64,000 nt of DNA from NCBI GenBank assembly GCA_963814645.1, contig CAWFDX010000001.1, positions 620,001 to 684,000 of the forward strand, in the 5' to 3' direction. The notes under the pieces were generated by a model. That model made no database searches. It saw only the letters and a program-made list of their open reading frames with translations, and was not told the DNA's origin. Made by a program: the position numbers and the translations under genes. This DNA comes from RYN-230 sp963814645 (GTDB lineage Bacteria > Actinomycetota > Actinomycetes > Streptosporangiales > Streptosporangiaceae). Of this stretch, positions 49,861-58,771 are shown in pieces. How positions within the stretch are numbered: the stretch's first letter is position 1; every line of letters starts with the position of its first letter.

Positions 49861-50631
49861 GTGGCGGACCGGCGCGGCTTCGCGGACCTGGTCGCCGAGG
49901 GGGCGGCGGAACCGGTCGAGGGCTGGGACTTCTCCTGGTTCGAGGGCCGGGCCAGCGAGGAACGGCCGTCCTGGGGATACGCGCGGATGATGGCCGCCCG
50001 GATGGCCGGCGCGCGGGCCGCGCTGGACATCCAGACCGGCGGGGGTGAGGTACTGGCCACCGCGGCGGCCGGAGTCCGGCAGCCGCCGCCGGTGCTGGTC
50101 GCCACCGAGTCCTGGCCGCCCAACCTGGCCATCGCCGCGGCCCGCCTGCGCCCACTGGGCGGCCGGGTGGTCCAGGCGGCCGACGATGGTGGCCTGCCGT
50201 TTGGCACCGGAACCTTCGACCTGGTGGTCAGCAGGCATCCGGTCGAGACGGTGTGGCCGGAGGTCGCGCGGGTGCTCCGGCCGGCCGGGCACTACTTCTC
50301 CCAGCAGGTCGGGGCGGGCTCCAACCGGGAACTGACCGACTTCATGATGGGCCCGCAGCCGGTCAGCCCGGATCGCGACCCGCGCTGGGCCGTGGCCGAG
50401 GCCGAAGCGGCGGGCCTGGCCGTCACCGACCTGCGCGAGCAGGCGCTGCGCACGGTGTTCAACGACGTCGGCGCCGTGGTCTACTTCCTGCGCAAGGTGC
50501 TGTGGACGGTGCCGGGCTTCACCGTCGAGGGCTACCAGGAACAGCTGCGCCGGATGCATGAGCGGATCCAGGCCGAGGGGCCGTTCGTAGCGCACGCCCA
50601 GCGGTTCCTGATCGAGGCGCGCAAGCGGTGA
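49861..50631 (+). CDS. Class I SAM-dependent methyltransferase
   Basis: 256 residues, GTG 49861. Motif I is atypical (ALDIQTGGGEVLATAAA) but followed by LVATESWPPNLAIAAARLRPLGGRVVQAADDGGLPFGTGTFDLVVSRHPVETVWPEVARVLRPAGHYFSQQVG, the classic order of SAM methyltransferase motifs I-IV. Late segment RKVLWTVPGFTVEGYQEQLRRMHERIQAEGPFVAHAQRFLIEARK resembles UbiE/rRNA-methylase-like proteins. Co-transcribed with the F420 enzyme. Acceptor unknown. Confidence 0.88.
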   Translation: MADRRGFADLVAEGAAEPVEGWDFSWFEGRASEERPSWGYARMMAARMAGARAALDIQTGGGEVLATAAAGVRQPPPVLVATESWPPNLAIAAARLRPLGGRVVQAADDGGLPFGTGTFDLVVSRHPVETVWPEVARVLRPAGHYFSQQVGAGSNRELTDFMMGPQPVSPDRDPRWAVAEAEAAGLAVTDLREQALRTVFNDVGAVVYFLRKVLWTVPGFTVEGYQEQLRRMHERIQAEGPFVAHAQRFLIEARKR

Positions 50632-50707
50632 ACGTCGCAGCCTGAGACCACTGGCGTGGCCCGGCTTTGTAGGATCAGCCTGGGCCCGAAGGTGCGAGGA
50701 GGCATCG

Positions 50708-51031
50708 ATGATCTTCATCGTCGTCAAGTGGACCATCAAGCCGGAGCGCAGTGGCGAGTGGCTCAGCCTGGTGGACGACTTCACCCAGGCCACCCGGAAC
50801 GAGCCGGGCAACATCTTCTTCGAGTGGTCCAAGAGCGTGGACAACCCCGATCAGTTCGTCCTGGTCGAGGCGTTCCAGGACGACGCGGCCGCGGCCCACG
50901 TGAACTCCGGGCACTTCAAGACGTTCGTTGGCTGGGCGCCCACCGCCGTGGCCAGCACTCCGCAGATCATCAGCGTGCAGGGCGTGCCGGGCAGCGGCTG
51001 GGGTGAGATGGCGGAGGTCAAGCCCGCCTGA
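50708..51031 (+). CDS. Antibiotic biosynthesis monooxygenase (ABM) / quinol monooxygenase-like protein
   Basis: 107 residues: MIFIVVKWTIKPERSGEWLSLVDDFTQATRNEPGNIFFEWSKSVDNPDQFVLVEAFQDDAAAAHVNSGHFKTF is a dimeric alpha+beta barrel of the ABM/YgiN type, where Asn, Trp and His line a small hydrophobic cavity. Cofactor-independent oxidation of quinols or polyketide-like phenols is the known activity. GAGGAG before ATG 50708. Single gene; stops 4 bp before the opposite pentapeptide gene ends. Confidence 0.9.
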   Translation: MIFIVVKWTIKPERSGEWLSLVDDFTQATRNEPGNIFFEWSKSVDNPDQFVLVEAFQDDAAAAHVNSGHFKTFVGWAPTAVASTPQIISVQGVPGSGWGEMAEVKPA

Positions 51032-51035
51032 CCGG

Positions 51036-51686
51036 TCAGCCGGGGCCGGCGACCTCGATGCCCGCGTGCTCGGCCAGCACCGGGGCCAGCTCGGCCAGCT
51101 GGCCGGGGGTGATGGCGGCGCCGCGCAGCGCTCCCGGGGTGATGATCAGGCCGAGTTCCGCGCCGCGCAGGTCCACCTGCTCCAGCGTGACGTTGCTGAA
51201 GTCGGCCGCGCGGAGCTGCGAGCCCGGGAACGTGCACCGGCGCAGCGTGGCCCCGCCGAAGTCCACGTCGCGGAGCAGGCAGTCCGCGAAGCTCACGTCG
51301 ATGAGCGTCGCGCCGCGCAGGTTCACCCCGTCCAGCTTGCAGTTGCGGACCGTGACCCGGCGCAGCTCGGCGGCGTCCATGGTCACCCCGGCCGCGACAC
51401 AGCCGGACCAGACCGCGTCGGTCCAGGCCGTCTCGGTCAGCTCGGTCGCGGTCAGCCGGACATCGGACAGCCACACGTCGTTGAACCGGGCCAGCCGGAA
51501 CCGGCCGTCCTGGACCGTCACCTTGGTGAACGCGCACTCCATGAACCGGCTGGCCGCGCCGCGCGGTGCGGTCAGGTCCAGCCCGTCGAAGTGCACGCCG
51601 TCATAGTCCGTGTCAGCCGCCAGCGGCCCCTGGTGCGGGCTCAGCGAGGCCGCGTAGGGCAGGTCGGCCAGAGTCTCCGGTGCCAT
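51036..51686 (-). CDS. Pentapeptide repeat protein
   Basis: 216 residues from ATG 51686. From residue ~30 the chain is built of five-residue repeats with central Leu or Phe: AAELRRVTVRNCKLDGVNLRGATLIDVSFADCLLRDVDFGGATLRRCTF..., forming a right-handed quadrilateral beta-helix. Some members mimic DNA and protect gyrase from quinolones; others have unknown roles. No membrane helix. The first 40 codons are duplicated just upstream (51739-51884). Confidence 0.9.
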   Translation of the reverse strand: MAPETLADLPYAASLSPHQGPLAADTDYDGVHFDGLDLTAPRGAASRFMECAFTKVTVQDGRFRLARFNDVWLSDVRLTATELTETAWTDAVWSGCVAAGVTMDAAELRRVTVRNCKLDGVNLRGATLIDVSFADCLLRDVDFGGATLRRCTFPGSQLRAADFSNVTLEQVDLRGAELGLIITPGALRGAAITPGQLAELAPVLAEHAGIEVAGPG

Positions 51687-51884
51687 CGCAACCACCCTAC
51701 GGCGACGCTACGACGTCGGCGGCGAGAACGGCGCCCGTGCCGCGCGGCGCGTGCCAGGTCCAGCCCGTCGAAGTGCGCGCCGTCATAGTCCGTGTCGGCC
51801 GCCAGCGGCCCCTGGTGCGGGCTCAGCGAGGCCGCGTAGGGCAGGTCGGCCAGGGTCTCCGGTGCCATCGCGCCCACCCTACGG
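51558..51884. repeat. Tandem partial duplication of the pentapeptide gene 5' end
   Basis: About 145 bp at 51558-51702 (start region of the pentapeptide gene) recur at 51739-51884 in the same orientation, offset by about 182 bp, with roughly 95% identity. The copy begins after the start region and carries about 40 codons before diverging. A recent unequal event. Confidence 0.85.
51740..51868 (-). pseudogene. Duplicated 5' fragment of the pentapeptide repeat gene
   Basis: ATG 51868 starts MAPETLADLPYAASLSPHQGP and continues ADTDYDGAHFDGLDLA, identical to the neighbouring gene apart from one or two residues, then loses similarity. It is the upstream half of a tandem duplication; the promoter and start have also been copied, so a ~43-residue peptide could be made. 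Confidence 0.75.
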
Positions 51885-51915
51885 GTGGGCTGTGACAGGT
51901 GGTGGGCCGGGCGGG

Positions 51916-52868
51916 CTAGGACAGATGCTGGGCCAGGAAGGCCAGTGACGGCGGTTCCTGCTGGGTGAAGAACGGGCCGGAGTGGCAGCCCGCGGACATG
52001 ATCACGGTGGCGTGCCCTTGGGCAGCCGCCGGGCCAGCGCCGCCACGCCCGGCTGGAACGGGTCGTCCAGCCCGCTGGCCACCCGGACCGGCTTCCCGGC
52101 CAGCGCCGCGGCGTGCGTGACCACATCGTTGGCGGCGAAATCGGCCGCCGAGGCGTAGGCCTTCCGGTTGACCGCCTGGGCCTGCTGGTAGCTGGTCCAC
52201 ACGGCCGGGCCGATCGCGGCCACCGCGCTGATCAGCCGGGGGAACTTCTCGGCCAGCAGGATGGCCCCGTAGCCGCCCATCGAGATGCCCATGGTGCCGA
52301 TCCGGTGCGGCGGCAGGCCCAGGCCGAGCCGCTGGCAGAGCGGGATCAGCTCGTCGATGACCATGCCCATCGGGTTGTCCCCGGGGTGCGGGTTCCAGTA
52401 CCCGGTCCCGCCGTCGGCGGCCACCATGGCCATCGGCGGCAGCGCGGCGGCCGTTGATACCGCAACGCCGGCGCCTGCGGCAGGGTCATCCCGGACAGCA
52501 CGTCGGTGTGATCGCCGCCCCTCGCCGTGCAGCATGACGACCAGCGGCAGCCGGCTGCCCGGGCCGTGACCGGGCGGGTAGCGCGATCGTGTACCCGACC
52601 GTCCCGGCGCGCGGGCCTGGGAGTAGAACCGTGCCGGATACGCGGCCTGGCCCAGCCGCCCGAACGTCCAGCGGCGGGCTGGCCACCTCGCAGGCGCCGT
52701 CGAGCTGGGCCAGGTCGGTCTTGCCGGGCAGCACGCCGTGCTCGATGAGTTCCAGGCCCGGCCGCGCCAGCCGCGGCCACCGCGGCGCGTGCCGAGGCCG
52801 GCGGCGAGCAGCCGCCGCGCGGCGTCAGCCCGGGTCAGCGCCGTGTCGCTCAATGCAGGGCCGTTCAA
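51916..52868 (-). pseudogene. Tat-exported esterase D/feruloyl-esterase-like hydrolase, multiply frameshifted
   Basis: The minus strand carries, in at least three frames, all parts of one protein: an N-terminus TRADAARRLLAAGLG like a Tat signal, HGVLPGKTDLAQLDGACEVASPPLDV, GPGSRLPLVVMLHGEG, then a long intact stretch with nucleophile GTMGISMGGYGAILLAEKFPRLISAVAAIGPAVW and ASGLDDPFQPGV, and finally IMSAGCHSGPFFTQQEPPSLAFLAQHLS in yet another frame with the His. At least four frame changes are needed to rejoin it. Non-functional as written. Confidence 0.75.
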
Positions 52869-53363
52869 GGCGTGCCGTCCGGCGCATCGCCTGCCAGCCC
52901 ACGGCCAGCGCGAGCGCCATCACGGCCAGTGCGGCCACGTCGATCGCGCCGGGCCGGAACAGGGTCCCGCGGGCCGGTGCTGCCCGGCCAGCACCCAGCT
53001 GGCCGCGCCGGCCAGGAACACGGCCATCCCGGCCGCGGCCAGCTGGCCCAGCCGGGCCTGATAGCGCAGCACGCCGGGGCGGCAGGTCGAGCGCGGCGGA
53101 CCAGGCCGGGCCAGCCCGGCGGCCAGCCCGGCCAGCGCGGCCGGGCTGATCACCATCCAGGCGAGCTCGGCCGCCGGGAAGGCCGAGCAGCGCGGCCGGG
53201 TGCGCCCAGTAGGACGTCGACCGACAGGGTGGCGGCCCAGCCGAACGCGGCCACGCCCGCCCGGCACCAGGCCGCGCTGCGGCCACGGATGACCGCCGGT
53301 GCCCGGCCAGCCGTTAGCCATGTGCCGGCCCCCGATGACCAGCACCAGCAGGCTGACCGGCGA
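52825..53363 (-). pseudogene. Remnants of a polytopic membrane protein gene
   Basis: Frame-shifting pieces of a hydrophobic protein continue leftward from the PadR-fused frame: one frame has AWCRAGVAAFGWAATLSVDVLLGAPG, another ends GTLFRPGAIDVAALAVMALALAVGWQAMRRTARLERP with a stop at 52825. Together with the membrane part of 53364-53830 they outline a protein of about 350 residues with several helices, normally encoded next to PadR regulators in actinobacteria. The stop overlaps the esterase pseudogene start region. Confidence 0.55.
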
Positions 53364-54164
53364 TCAGGACACGGCGGCCGCGGCCCGGGTGCCGGCACCG
53401 GATCCGCGCCGGGCCAGCTGCCAGGCCGACCGGCGCACGGCCGCCAGCACGGCCAGGACCAGGAAGAACAGCAGCGCCCCGGTCATCACCACGGTGGCCA
53501 CCGCGGTCGGCCGCGGGTGCTGGGCGGCGCCCACTGCCAGCCGATGAGCAGCTGGGACCACACCGCGGTGCCGACGGTGAGGAAGACGGCCAGCGCGCAG
53601 CCGAGCGCGGCCAGGCTGGCCCGGGCCTGCGTCGCGCCGCGGGCCAGCCGCTGGCCCGCCCAGCCCGGCCTGGCTCAGCCGGGCCAGCGTGCCGCTGACC
53701 GCGACGTCGGCGGTGCGCCGCCAGCAGCGCGGCCGTTCGGCCAGGTCGGCGACGAGCAGTTCGGTGAACTCCGCCCCGTACCGGTCCCGCCAGCGCCGGA
53801 TACCAGCGAAGCAGCCGCGCTGCGCCTCGCGGATCACGACAGCCCCCAGCCCTTTGGCCAGGCGGCCCAGGCCCACGTCGGCCACCATGCGCTGGGTCTG
53901 CAGGTGTTCCTGCAGGGCGGTGGCGCCGGCCGCAGTGAGCTGGTACGGGCGCCGCCGGTCCTCGCTGGGCAGCGCCTCGATCATGCCCAGGGCTTCGAGC
54001 CGGCTGAGCGCCTCGTACAGCGTGCCGGGGGCCAGCCGGACCCCGGCGAAACCGTCGATGTCCTTGGTCAGCGCGTAGCCGTGCTTGGCCCCGCCGGCCA
54101 GGCTGGACAGGATCAGCGTGGCCGGGCCGGCGTACCGGCCGAACGTGCTCAGCGTGCCAGGCAT
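53364..54164 (-). pseudogene. PadR-family regulator running into a broken membrane protein
   Basis: ATG 54164 starts a standard PadR domain: AGPATLILSSLAGGAKHGYALTKDIDGFAGVRLAPGTLYEALSRLEALGMIEALPSEDRRRPYQLTAAGATALQEHLQTQRMVADVGLGRLAKG. Without a stop the frame continues into RWRDRYGAEFTELLVADLAERPRCWRRTADVAVSGTLARLSQAG, the usual start of a separate PadR-linked membrane protein, then into non-coding-looking Arg/Gly text and a helix (VVMTGALLFFLVLAVLAAV). The two genes have probably been fused by a slip near 53840. The regulator part itself is intact, about 110 residues. Confidence 0.65.
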
Positions 54165-54305
54165 GCCCGGCACACTACATCGGCATCCGATCTATCGTCA
54201 ACCGGAGTAGTAGCCAGCCGAAACACCACGTAACCTGACGGTGAACACACGGTGGCCGGGTCACCTGGGGTGCCTGCGGGCCACCCGCAGCCGGGGGTGA
54301 AGGGC

Positions 54306-55724
54306 ATGGGGAAGGTATCGCCGGGCGTGCTGTCCGAGCCGCACCAGGTGCTGACGCCGCAGGAGTGGCGCCGGCTGGGCCGGGACCGGCGCCAGTTCGT
54401 GCCCCGGTCGGCACACGGCGAATGGGCGCCGCCGCCCGGCCGCCCGGACCCGGTCAGCATTCTGGAAGCCCAGGCCGAGGAGCGGGTGCCGGACCTGGTG
54501 CCGATCCGGCACGGCCGGATGGCCGCCTCGCCGTTCTCCTACTACCGCGGCGCGGCCGCGCCGATGGCCTGGGACCTGGGCCACCTGCCGTCCAGCGATA
54601 TCCGGGTGCAGTTGTGCGGCGACGCGCACCTGCTCAACTTCGGCATGTTCGGCGCGCCGGACCGGCGGCTGGTGTTCGACGTGAACGACTTCGACGAGAC
54701 GCTGCCCGGCCCGTTCGAGTGGGACGTCAAGCGGCTGGCCGCGAGCGTCGCGGTGGCCGCCCGGGACAACGGCCTCGACGCGAGGGCCGAGCGCACCGCG
54801 GCCCGCCGCTGCGCGCACGTGTACCGCACCGAGATGGACAACTTCGCGCGGATGCGCTTCCTCGACGTGTGGTACTCCCGGATCGACGTCGATCAGGTAT
54901 CCCAGCTATTCGACGCGGTGCAGTCGCGCAAGGCCGTCCGGCGGCGCAGCGCGGACATCCACAAGGCGTACCGGCACACCAGCGTGCAGGCGCTGGACAA
55001 GCTGTGCCACCAGGTGGACGGGGAGTACCGGATCAAGCCGGCCCCGCCGGTGGTGGTCCGGTTCGGCATCGAGCACGAGCCGGCCATCGCCGTCGAGCTG
55101 CGCGGCGCCATCGACCGGTACGAGGAGACGATCCAGGCCGACCGGCGCGAGGTACTGCGCCGCTACTACTTCGGCGACTTCGCCCGCAAGGTGGTCGGCG
55201 TCGGCTCGGTCGGCACCGAGGCGTTCATCTTCCTGCTGCTCGGCGACCGGCCGGACGAGCCGCTGTTCCTCCAGCTCAAGGAGGCGCAGCAGTCGGTGCT
55301 GGCCCCGTTCGCCGGGCCGAGCGAGTACAAGCACCAGGGCGAGCGGGTGGTCCGTGGGCAGAAGCTGATGCAGGCCGCCGGCGACCCGTTCCTGGGCTGG
55401 ACCAGCGGGCTGCAGGTGGACGGCGCGCCGGCCAAGGAGTACTACGTCCGGCAGCTGCGCGACATGAAGGGCGCGATGAACGTGCCGGCCATGGACCCGC
55501 CGCAGCTCACCTACTACGCCGGGCTGTGCGGCTGGGCGCTGGCCCGGGCGCACGCCCGCACCGGCCGGGCGTCCATGATCGCCGGCTACCTGGGGTCCAG
55601 CGACCGCTTCGACCGGGCCATCGAGGAGTTCGCGATCGCCTACGCGAACCAGAACGAGCACGACTACCGGCGGCTGCTCGACGCGATCGAGCGCCGCCAG
55701 CTGGCCGCGATCGAAGGCATTTAA
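54306..55724 (+). CDS. DUF2252 domain protein
   Basis: 472 residues from ATG 54306 (GTGAAGGG upstream; a further in-frame start 54 bp earlier is less likely). DUF2252 signature: RHGRMAASPFSYYRGAAAPMAWDLGHLPSSDIRVQLCGDAHLLNFGMFGAPDRRLVFDVNDFDETLPGPFEWDVKRLAASV, then GVGSVGTEAFIFLLLGDRPDEPLFLQLKEAQQSVL and GQKLMQAAGDPFLGW. The fold is kinase-like (CGDAHLLNFG and DVNDFDE resemble HxDxxxxN and DFD loops), so phosphotransfer on a small molecule is possible. Function unknown. Confidence 0.9.
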   Translation: MGKVSPGVLSEPHQVLTPQEWRRLGRDRRQFVPRSAHGEWAPPPGRPDPVSILEAQAEERVPDLVPIRHGRMAASPFSYYRGAAAPMAWDLGHLPSSDIRVQLCGDAHLLNFGMFGAPDRRLVFDVNDFDETLPGPFEWDVKRLAASVAVAARDNGLDARAERTAARRCAHVYRTEMDNFARMRFLDVWYSRIDVDQVSQLFDAVQSRKAVRRRSADIHKAYRHTSVQALDKLCHQVDGEYRIKPAPPVVVRFGIEHEPAIAVELRGAIDRYEETIQADRREVLRRYYFGDFARKVVGVGSVGTEAFIFLLLGDRPDEPLFLQLKEAQQSVLAPFAGPSEYKHQGERVVRGQKLMQAAGDPFLGWTSGLQVDGAPAKEYYVRQLRDMKGAMNVPAMDPPQLTYYAGLCGWALARAHARTGRASMIAGYLGSSDRFDRAIEEFAIAYANQNEHDYRRLLDAIERRQLAAIEGI

Positions 55725-55735
55725 TTTGAACGCCA

Positions 55736-57382
55736 CTACCCGGCTGGTCCCGCCCAGATAGCCCGGACGGCGTCGATGGTGTCGGCCTCGGCGGCCTGCT
55801 TGTCCGGGCGGTAGCGGAGCACCCGGGCGAACCGGAGCGCCACGCCGCCCGGGTAGCGGGGACTGGTCTGCACCCCGTCGAACGCGATCTCGACGACCAG
55901 TTCCGGCCGGACCCGGACCACGCCGTAGCCGCGCGCCGGGTCACGGGCCGGCTGGTCAGCCGGGTCGGCCAGGTCCAGCAGCCGGGTCGTCTGCCAGCCG
56001 AGCATCTGGTCGGTCAGCCCCTTGAACGTCTTGCCCAGCATGACGAACCCGCCGTCCGGGTCGCGCGCGCCCAGGTGCAGGTTGGACAGCCAGCCGCGGC
56101 GGCGGCCGTGCCCCCATTCGGCGGCCAGCACGACCAGGTCGAGGGTGTGCCGCGGCTTGACCTTGATCCACTCACTGCCCCGGCGGCCGGCCGCGTACGG
56201 CGCGTCCAGCGACTTGACCACGACGCCCTCGTGGCCACGGCCGACCGCGTCGGCGAAGAACCGTTCCGCCTCGGGCACGTCGCCGGTCACGATGCGCGGC
56301 ACCTGGAGGTCCCCGGGCAGGACGGCGGTTAGCAGGCGCTGGCGTTCGATAGCTGGCTCGTCGATCAGATCGCGGCCGTCCAGGTGCAGCAGGTCGAAGA
56401 AGAACGGGGTGAGCGGGACGTCCGGCCGGTCCGGGCCGGGCGCGCCCTGGGTGGAGGCCCGAGTGCCGGCCCGGCTCGCGGTCACCTGGAACGGGCGGGG
56501 CCGGCCGCGGCGGCCGAGCGCGATGGCCTCGCCGTCCAGGACCAGGGCATCGGCGTCCGCGGCCAGCACCGCCGCGGTGACCTCGGGGAGCCGGGCGGTG
56601 ATGTCGTCCAGGCTGCGGGTGAACACGGTGACCTGGCTGCCCTGCCGGTGCACCTGGATCCGGACGCCGTCGATCTTCCACTCCACGGCGGCCGGGGACA
56701 CCCGGCCGAACGCGGCGGCCACGTCCGGGGCGGAGGCGGCCAGCATCGGCCGCAGCGGGCGGCCCACCTGCAGGTGGAACTCGGCCAGCGCGGTGGCCGC
56801 CGCCGCGGGGTCGTCCCCGGCCGACAGCGCGGCCTGGGCCACCGCGGGCAGTGAGCCGCCGAGCAGGTGGGCGCGGCGCACCTGCTCCGGGCTGACCCCG
56901 GCCGCGCGGGCCACCGCGTCGCTCATCACACCTTCCAGCGCGCCCTGGTGCAGTTCGCCGCCGAGCAGCCGGGTCAGGAACGAGCGTTCCGCCGGGGTGG
57001 CCCGGCTGAAGACCGCGCCGAGCAGCCGCCGCCGCTCGGCCTGGGTGCCGGGCCCGCTGATCGCGCCGATGGCGGCGAACGCCGCGTCCACGTCGGCCAG
57101 CGTCAGCGGGGGACCGGCCGGATCCGGGCCGGTGCTGTCTGGTCCCGCGCGGTCCGCGCTGGCCCAGAAGGAATCGCCGAGCAGGTCCCGGATGGCCGCG
57201 AAACCGACGCCGATCTGCCGCTGCCGGAGCTCGCCGGACAGGAACGCCACCGCCACCGGCACCTCGGCGGGCCCGGCCTGGCGGAGCAGCGCGGCGATCG
57301 CCTCGATCTTGGCTTTCCGGCCCGGCGCCCCGGTCACCGTCTCTGACGTGCGCACTAGCGCGCTAAGCAGCACACCACGCAT
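55736..57382 (-). CDS. lig: ATP-dependent DNA ligase
   Basis: 548 residues. N-terminal helical domain (1-190), then adenylation domain with motif I EWKIDGVRIQVHR (adenylated Lys), motif III-like PLTPFFFDLLHLDGRDL, motif IV GHEGVVVKSLDAPY and motif V WIKVKPRHTLDLVVLAAEWG, and a C-terminal OB fold (NLHLGARDPDGGFVMLGKTFKGL). This is the LigB-type accessory ligase of actinobacteria, in addition to the NAD-dependent LigA. GTG 57373 is an alternative start. Confidence 0.93.
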   Translation of the reverse strand: MRGVLLSALVRTSETVTGAPGRKAKIEAIAALLRQAGPAEVPVAVAFLSGELRQRQIGVGFAAIRDLLGDSFWASADRAGPDSTGPDPAGPPLTLADVDAAFAAIGAISGPGTQAERRRLLGAVFSRATPAERSFLTRLLGGELHQGALEGVMSDAVARAAGVSPEQVRRAHLLGGSLPAVAQAALSAGDDPAAAATALAEFHLQVGRPLRPMLAASAPDVAAAFGRVSPAAVEWKIDGVRIQVHRQGSQVTVFTRSLDDITARLPEVTAAVLAADADALVLDGEAIALGRRGRPRPFQVTASRAGTRASTQGAPGPDRPDVPLTPFFFDLLHLDGRDLIDEPAIERQRLLTAVLPGDLQVPRIVTGDVPEAERFFADAVGRGHEGVVVKSLDAPYAAGRRGSEWIKVKPRHTLDLVVLAAEWGHGRRRGWLSNLHLGARDPDGGFVMLGKTFKGLTDQMLGWQTTRLLDLADPADQPARDPARGYGVVRVRPELVVEIAFDGVQTSPRYPGGVALRFARVLRYRPDKQAAEADTIDAVRAIWAGPAG

Positions 57383-57626
57383 TGTGCCCGACCGGGCCGA
57401 CAGCCCACGCCCACACGCAGGTGAGTAATTGAACCGGGAGATTTGTTACGAAAAGCCGCTTGCGCGCTCTTACTACTAGGCGGTAACTTCTGCAAATCGT
57501 TCCGGTGTGGGTTATCTCGCGCACGGCCGGAACGATCCGACACGGTGCCGGCGCTCGACCCCCCTCCGCTGCGCGGCGCGCACCATGGACCAACCAGCAC
57601 CATGGACAACCACGCCAGGAGCCGCC

Positions 57627-58241
57627 ATGCCCCCCACCGACGCCGTGCCAGCCGACCCCACCGGGCCGCCCGCCCGGGGCCGGGTCCGCTGGCGCCGGTT
57701 CGCCATCCTGTTCATCCCGGCCATGGCCGCGGCCGCCACGATGGTCGTGCTGACCACCGAAGGCGTGCTGGCCGCGTCCATCTCGGTGTCCGGGAGCGCG
57801 TTCGAGGTCAGCGCCAATCAGCTCCAGGGCACCGGGTTCGAGCAGTTCGGCGGCGTCGTCACCGACAGCAAGGGCAACCCGCACCCGGTGGCCATCTCGG
57901 CCATCCACCACGCGACGCTCACCAACCTGTGCCAGAGCGTGAGCGTGGGCGGGGTAACGCTGCGCATCACGGCGGGCGGCGGCAGCTCGCCGGCCAGCGC
58001 GGACAACCTGATCGTGGACGCGGACCAGCTGTCCGGCAACGCCACGTTCAGCAACATGACCATCGGCCAGGACGCGGGGACGCTCTCCGAGGACCCCGGC
58101 GTCAGCGGCCCGTCCGGCGGATTCGGCCAGCAGGCGGACAGCGTGACCATTGACAACCTCAGGCAGCACACCTGGCTGACCACGGCGGGCACGTTCACCC
58201 TGCCGGGCTTCAACCTCAGCTTCGGAAACGCCTGCTACTAG
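57627..58241 (+). CDS. DUF6230 family secreted/membrane-anchored protein
   Basis: 204 residues from ATG 57627 after CAGGAG. RGRVRWRRFAILFIPAMAAAATMVVLTTEGVLAASISVSGSAFEVSANQLQGTGFEQFGG is the DUF6230 signature: a basic N-terminus, one helix and a beta-rich body with many Ser, Thr and Asn. A Cys occurs in LTNLCQSV and in the final NACY. It overlaps the next gene by one base (TAG/GTG). Part of an actinobacterial cassette with DUF6114 and a Ser/Pro-rich secreted protein; role unknown. Confidence 0.85.
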   Translation: MPPTDAVPADPTGPPARGRVRWRRFAILFIPAMAAAATMVVLTTEGVLAASISVSGSAFEVSANQLQGTGFEQFGGVVTDSKGNPHPVAISAIHHATLTNLCQSVSVGGVTLRITAGGGSSPASADNLIVDADQLSGNATFSNMTIGQDAGTLSEDPGVSGPSGGFGQQADSVTIDNLRQHTWLTTAGTFTLPGFNLSFGNACY

Positions 58242-58771
58242 TGAATACGCCAGTCGAGGAGGTCCCCCCGGACAGCGCCTGGCAGCGGTTCCGGAACTGG
58301 CGGCGCAGCCGCCCGTTCTGGGGCGGCCTGCTGCTCGCGCTGGCCGGGCTGGAACTCATCGGGATACCACTGCTGTCCATCCTGGCCCACGGCTCGGTCA
58401 AGGTGGTCATCTACATCGGCATCGGCGGCGTGTTCGGCGTGCTGATCGGTGGCCTGCTGGTGGCCTGCGGCCTGCTCATCTGGTTCCACCCGGTGCAGCG
58501 GGTGTTCTACTCGGTGGCCGGCGTGCTGCTGGCCATCGCGTCGTTCGTCGCCACCAACCTGGGCGGGTTCTTCGTCGGCATGCTGCTCGGCGTCATCGGG
58601 GCCTCGCTGAGCTTCGGCTGGACCCCGGATACCGCCCGCGCCGGCGGCGTGCACCGGCCAGGGCGGCCGCTCCGTGAGTCGCCATCCGAGGGCCTGGGCC
58701 TGGTGCTGCCCGGCCGCCGGGCCCGGGACACCCCGCTGGAGGACCCGGGCGAGACCGGGAGGGCGTGGTGA
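58241..58771 (+). CDS. DUF6114 family membrane protein
   Basis: 176 residues. NWRRSRPFWGGLLLALAGLELIGIPLLSILAHGSVKVVIYIGIGGVFGVLIGGLLVACGLLIWFHPVQRVFYSVAGVLLAIASFVATNLGGFFVGMLLGVIGASLSFGWTP gives four helices with the DUF6114 pattern; the tail (~50 residues) is charged and cytosolic or extracytosolic. Translation is coupled to DUF6230 by a one-base overlap. Partner of the DUF6230 protein in the same envelope-located cassette. Confidence 0.85.
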   Translation: MNTPVEEVPPDSAWQRFRNWRRSRPFWGGLLLALAGLELIGIPLLSILAHGSVKVVIYIGIGGVFGVLIGGLLVACGLLIWFHPVQRVFYSVAGVLLAIASFVATNLGGFFVGMLLGVIGASLSFGWTPDTARAGGVHRPGRPLRESPSEGLGLVLPGRRARDTPLEDPGETGRAW

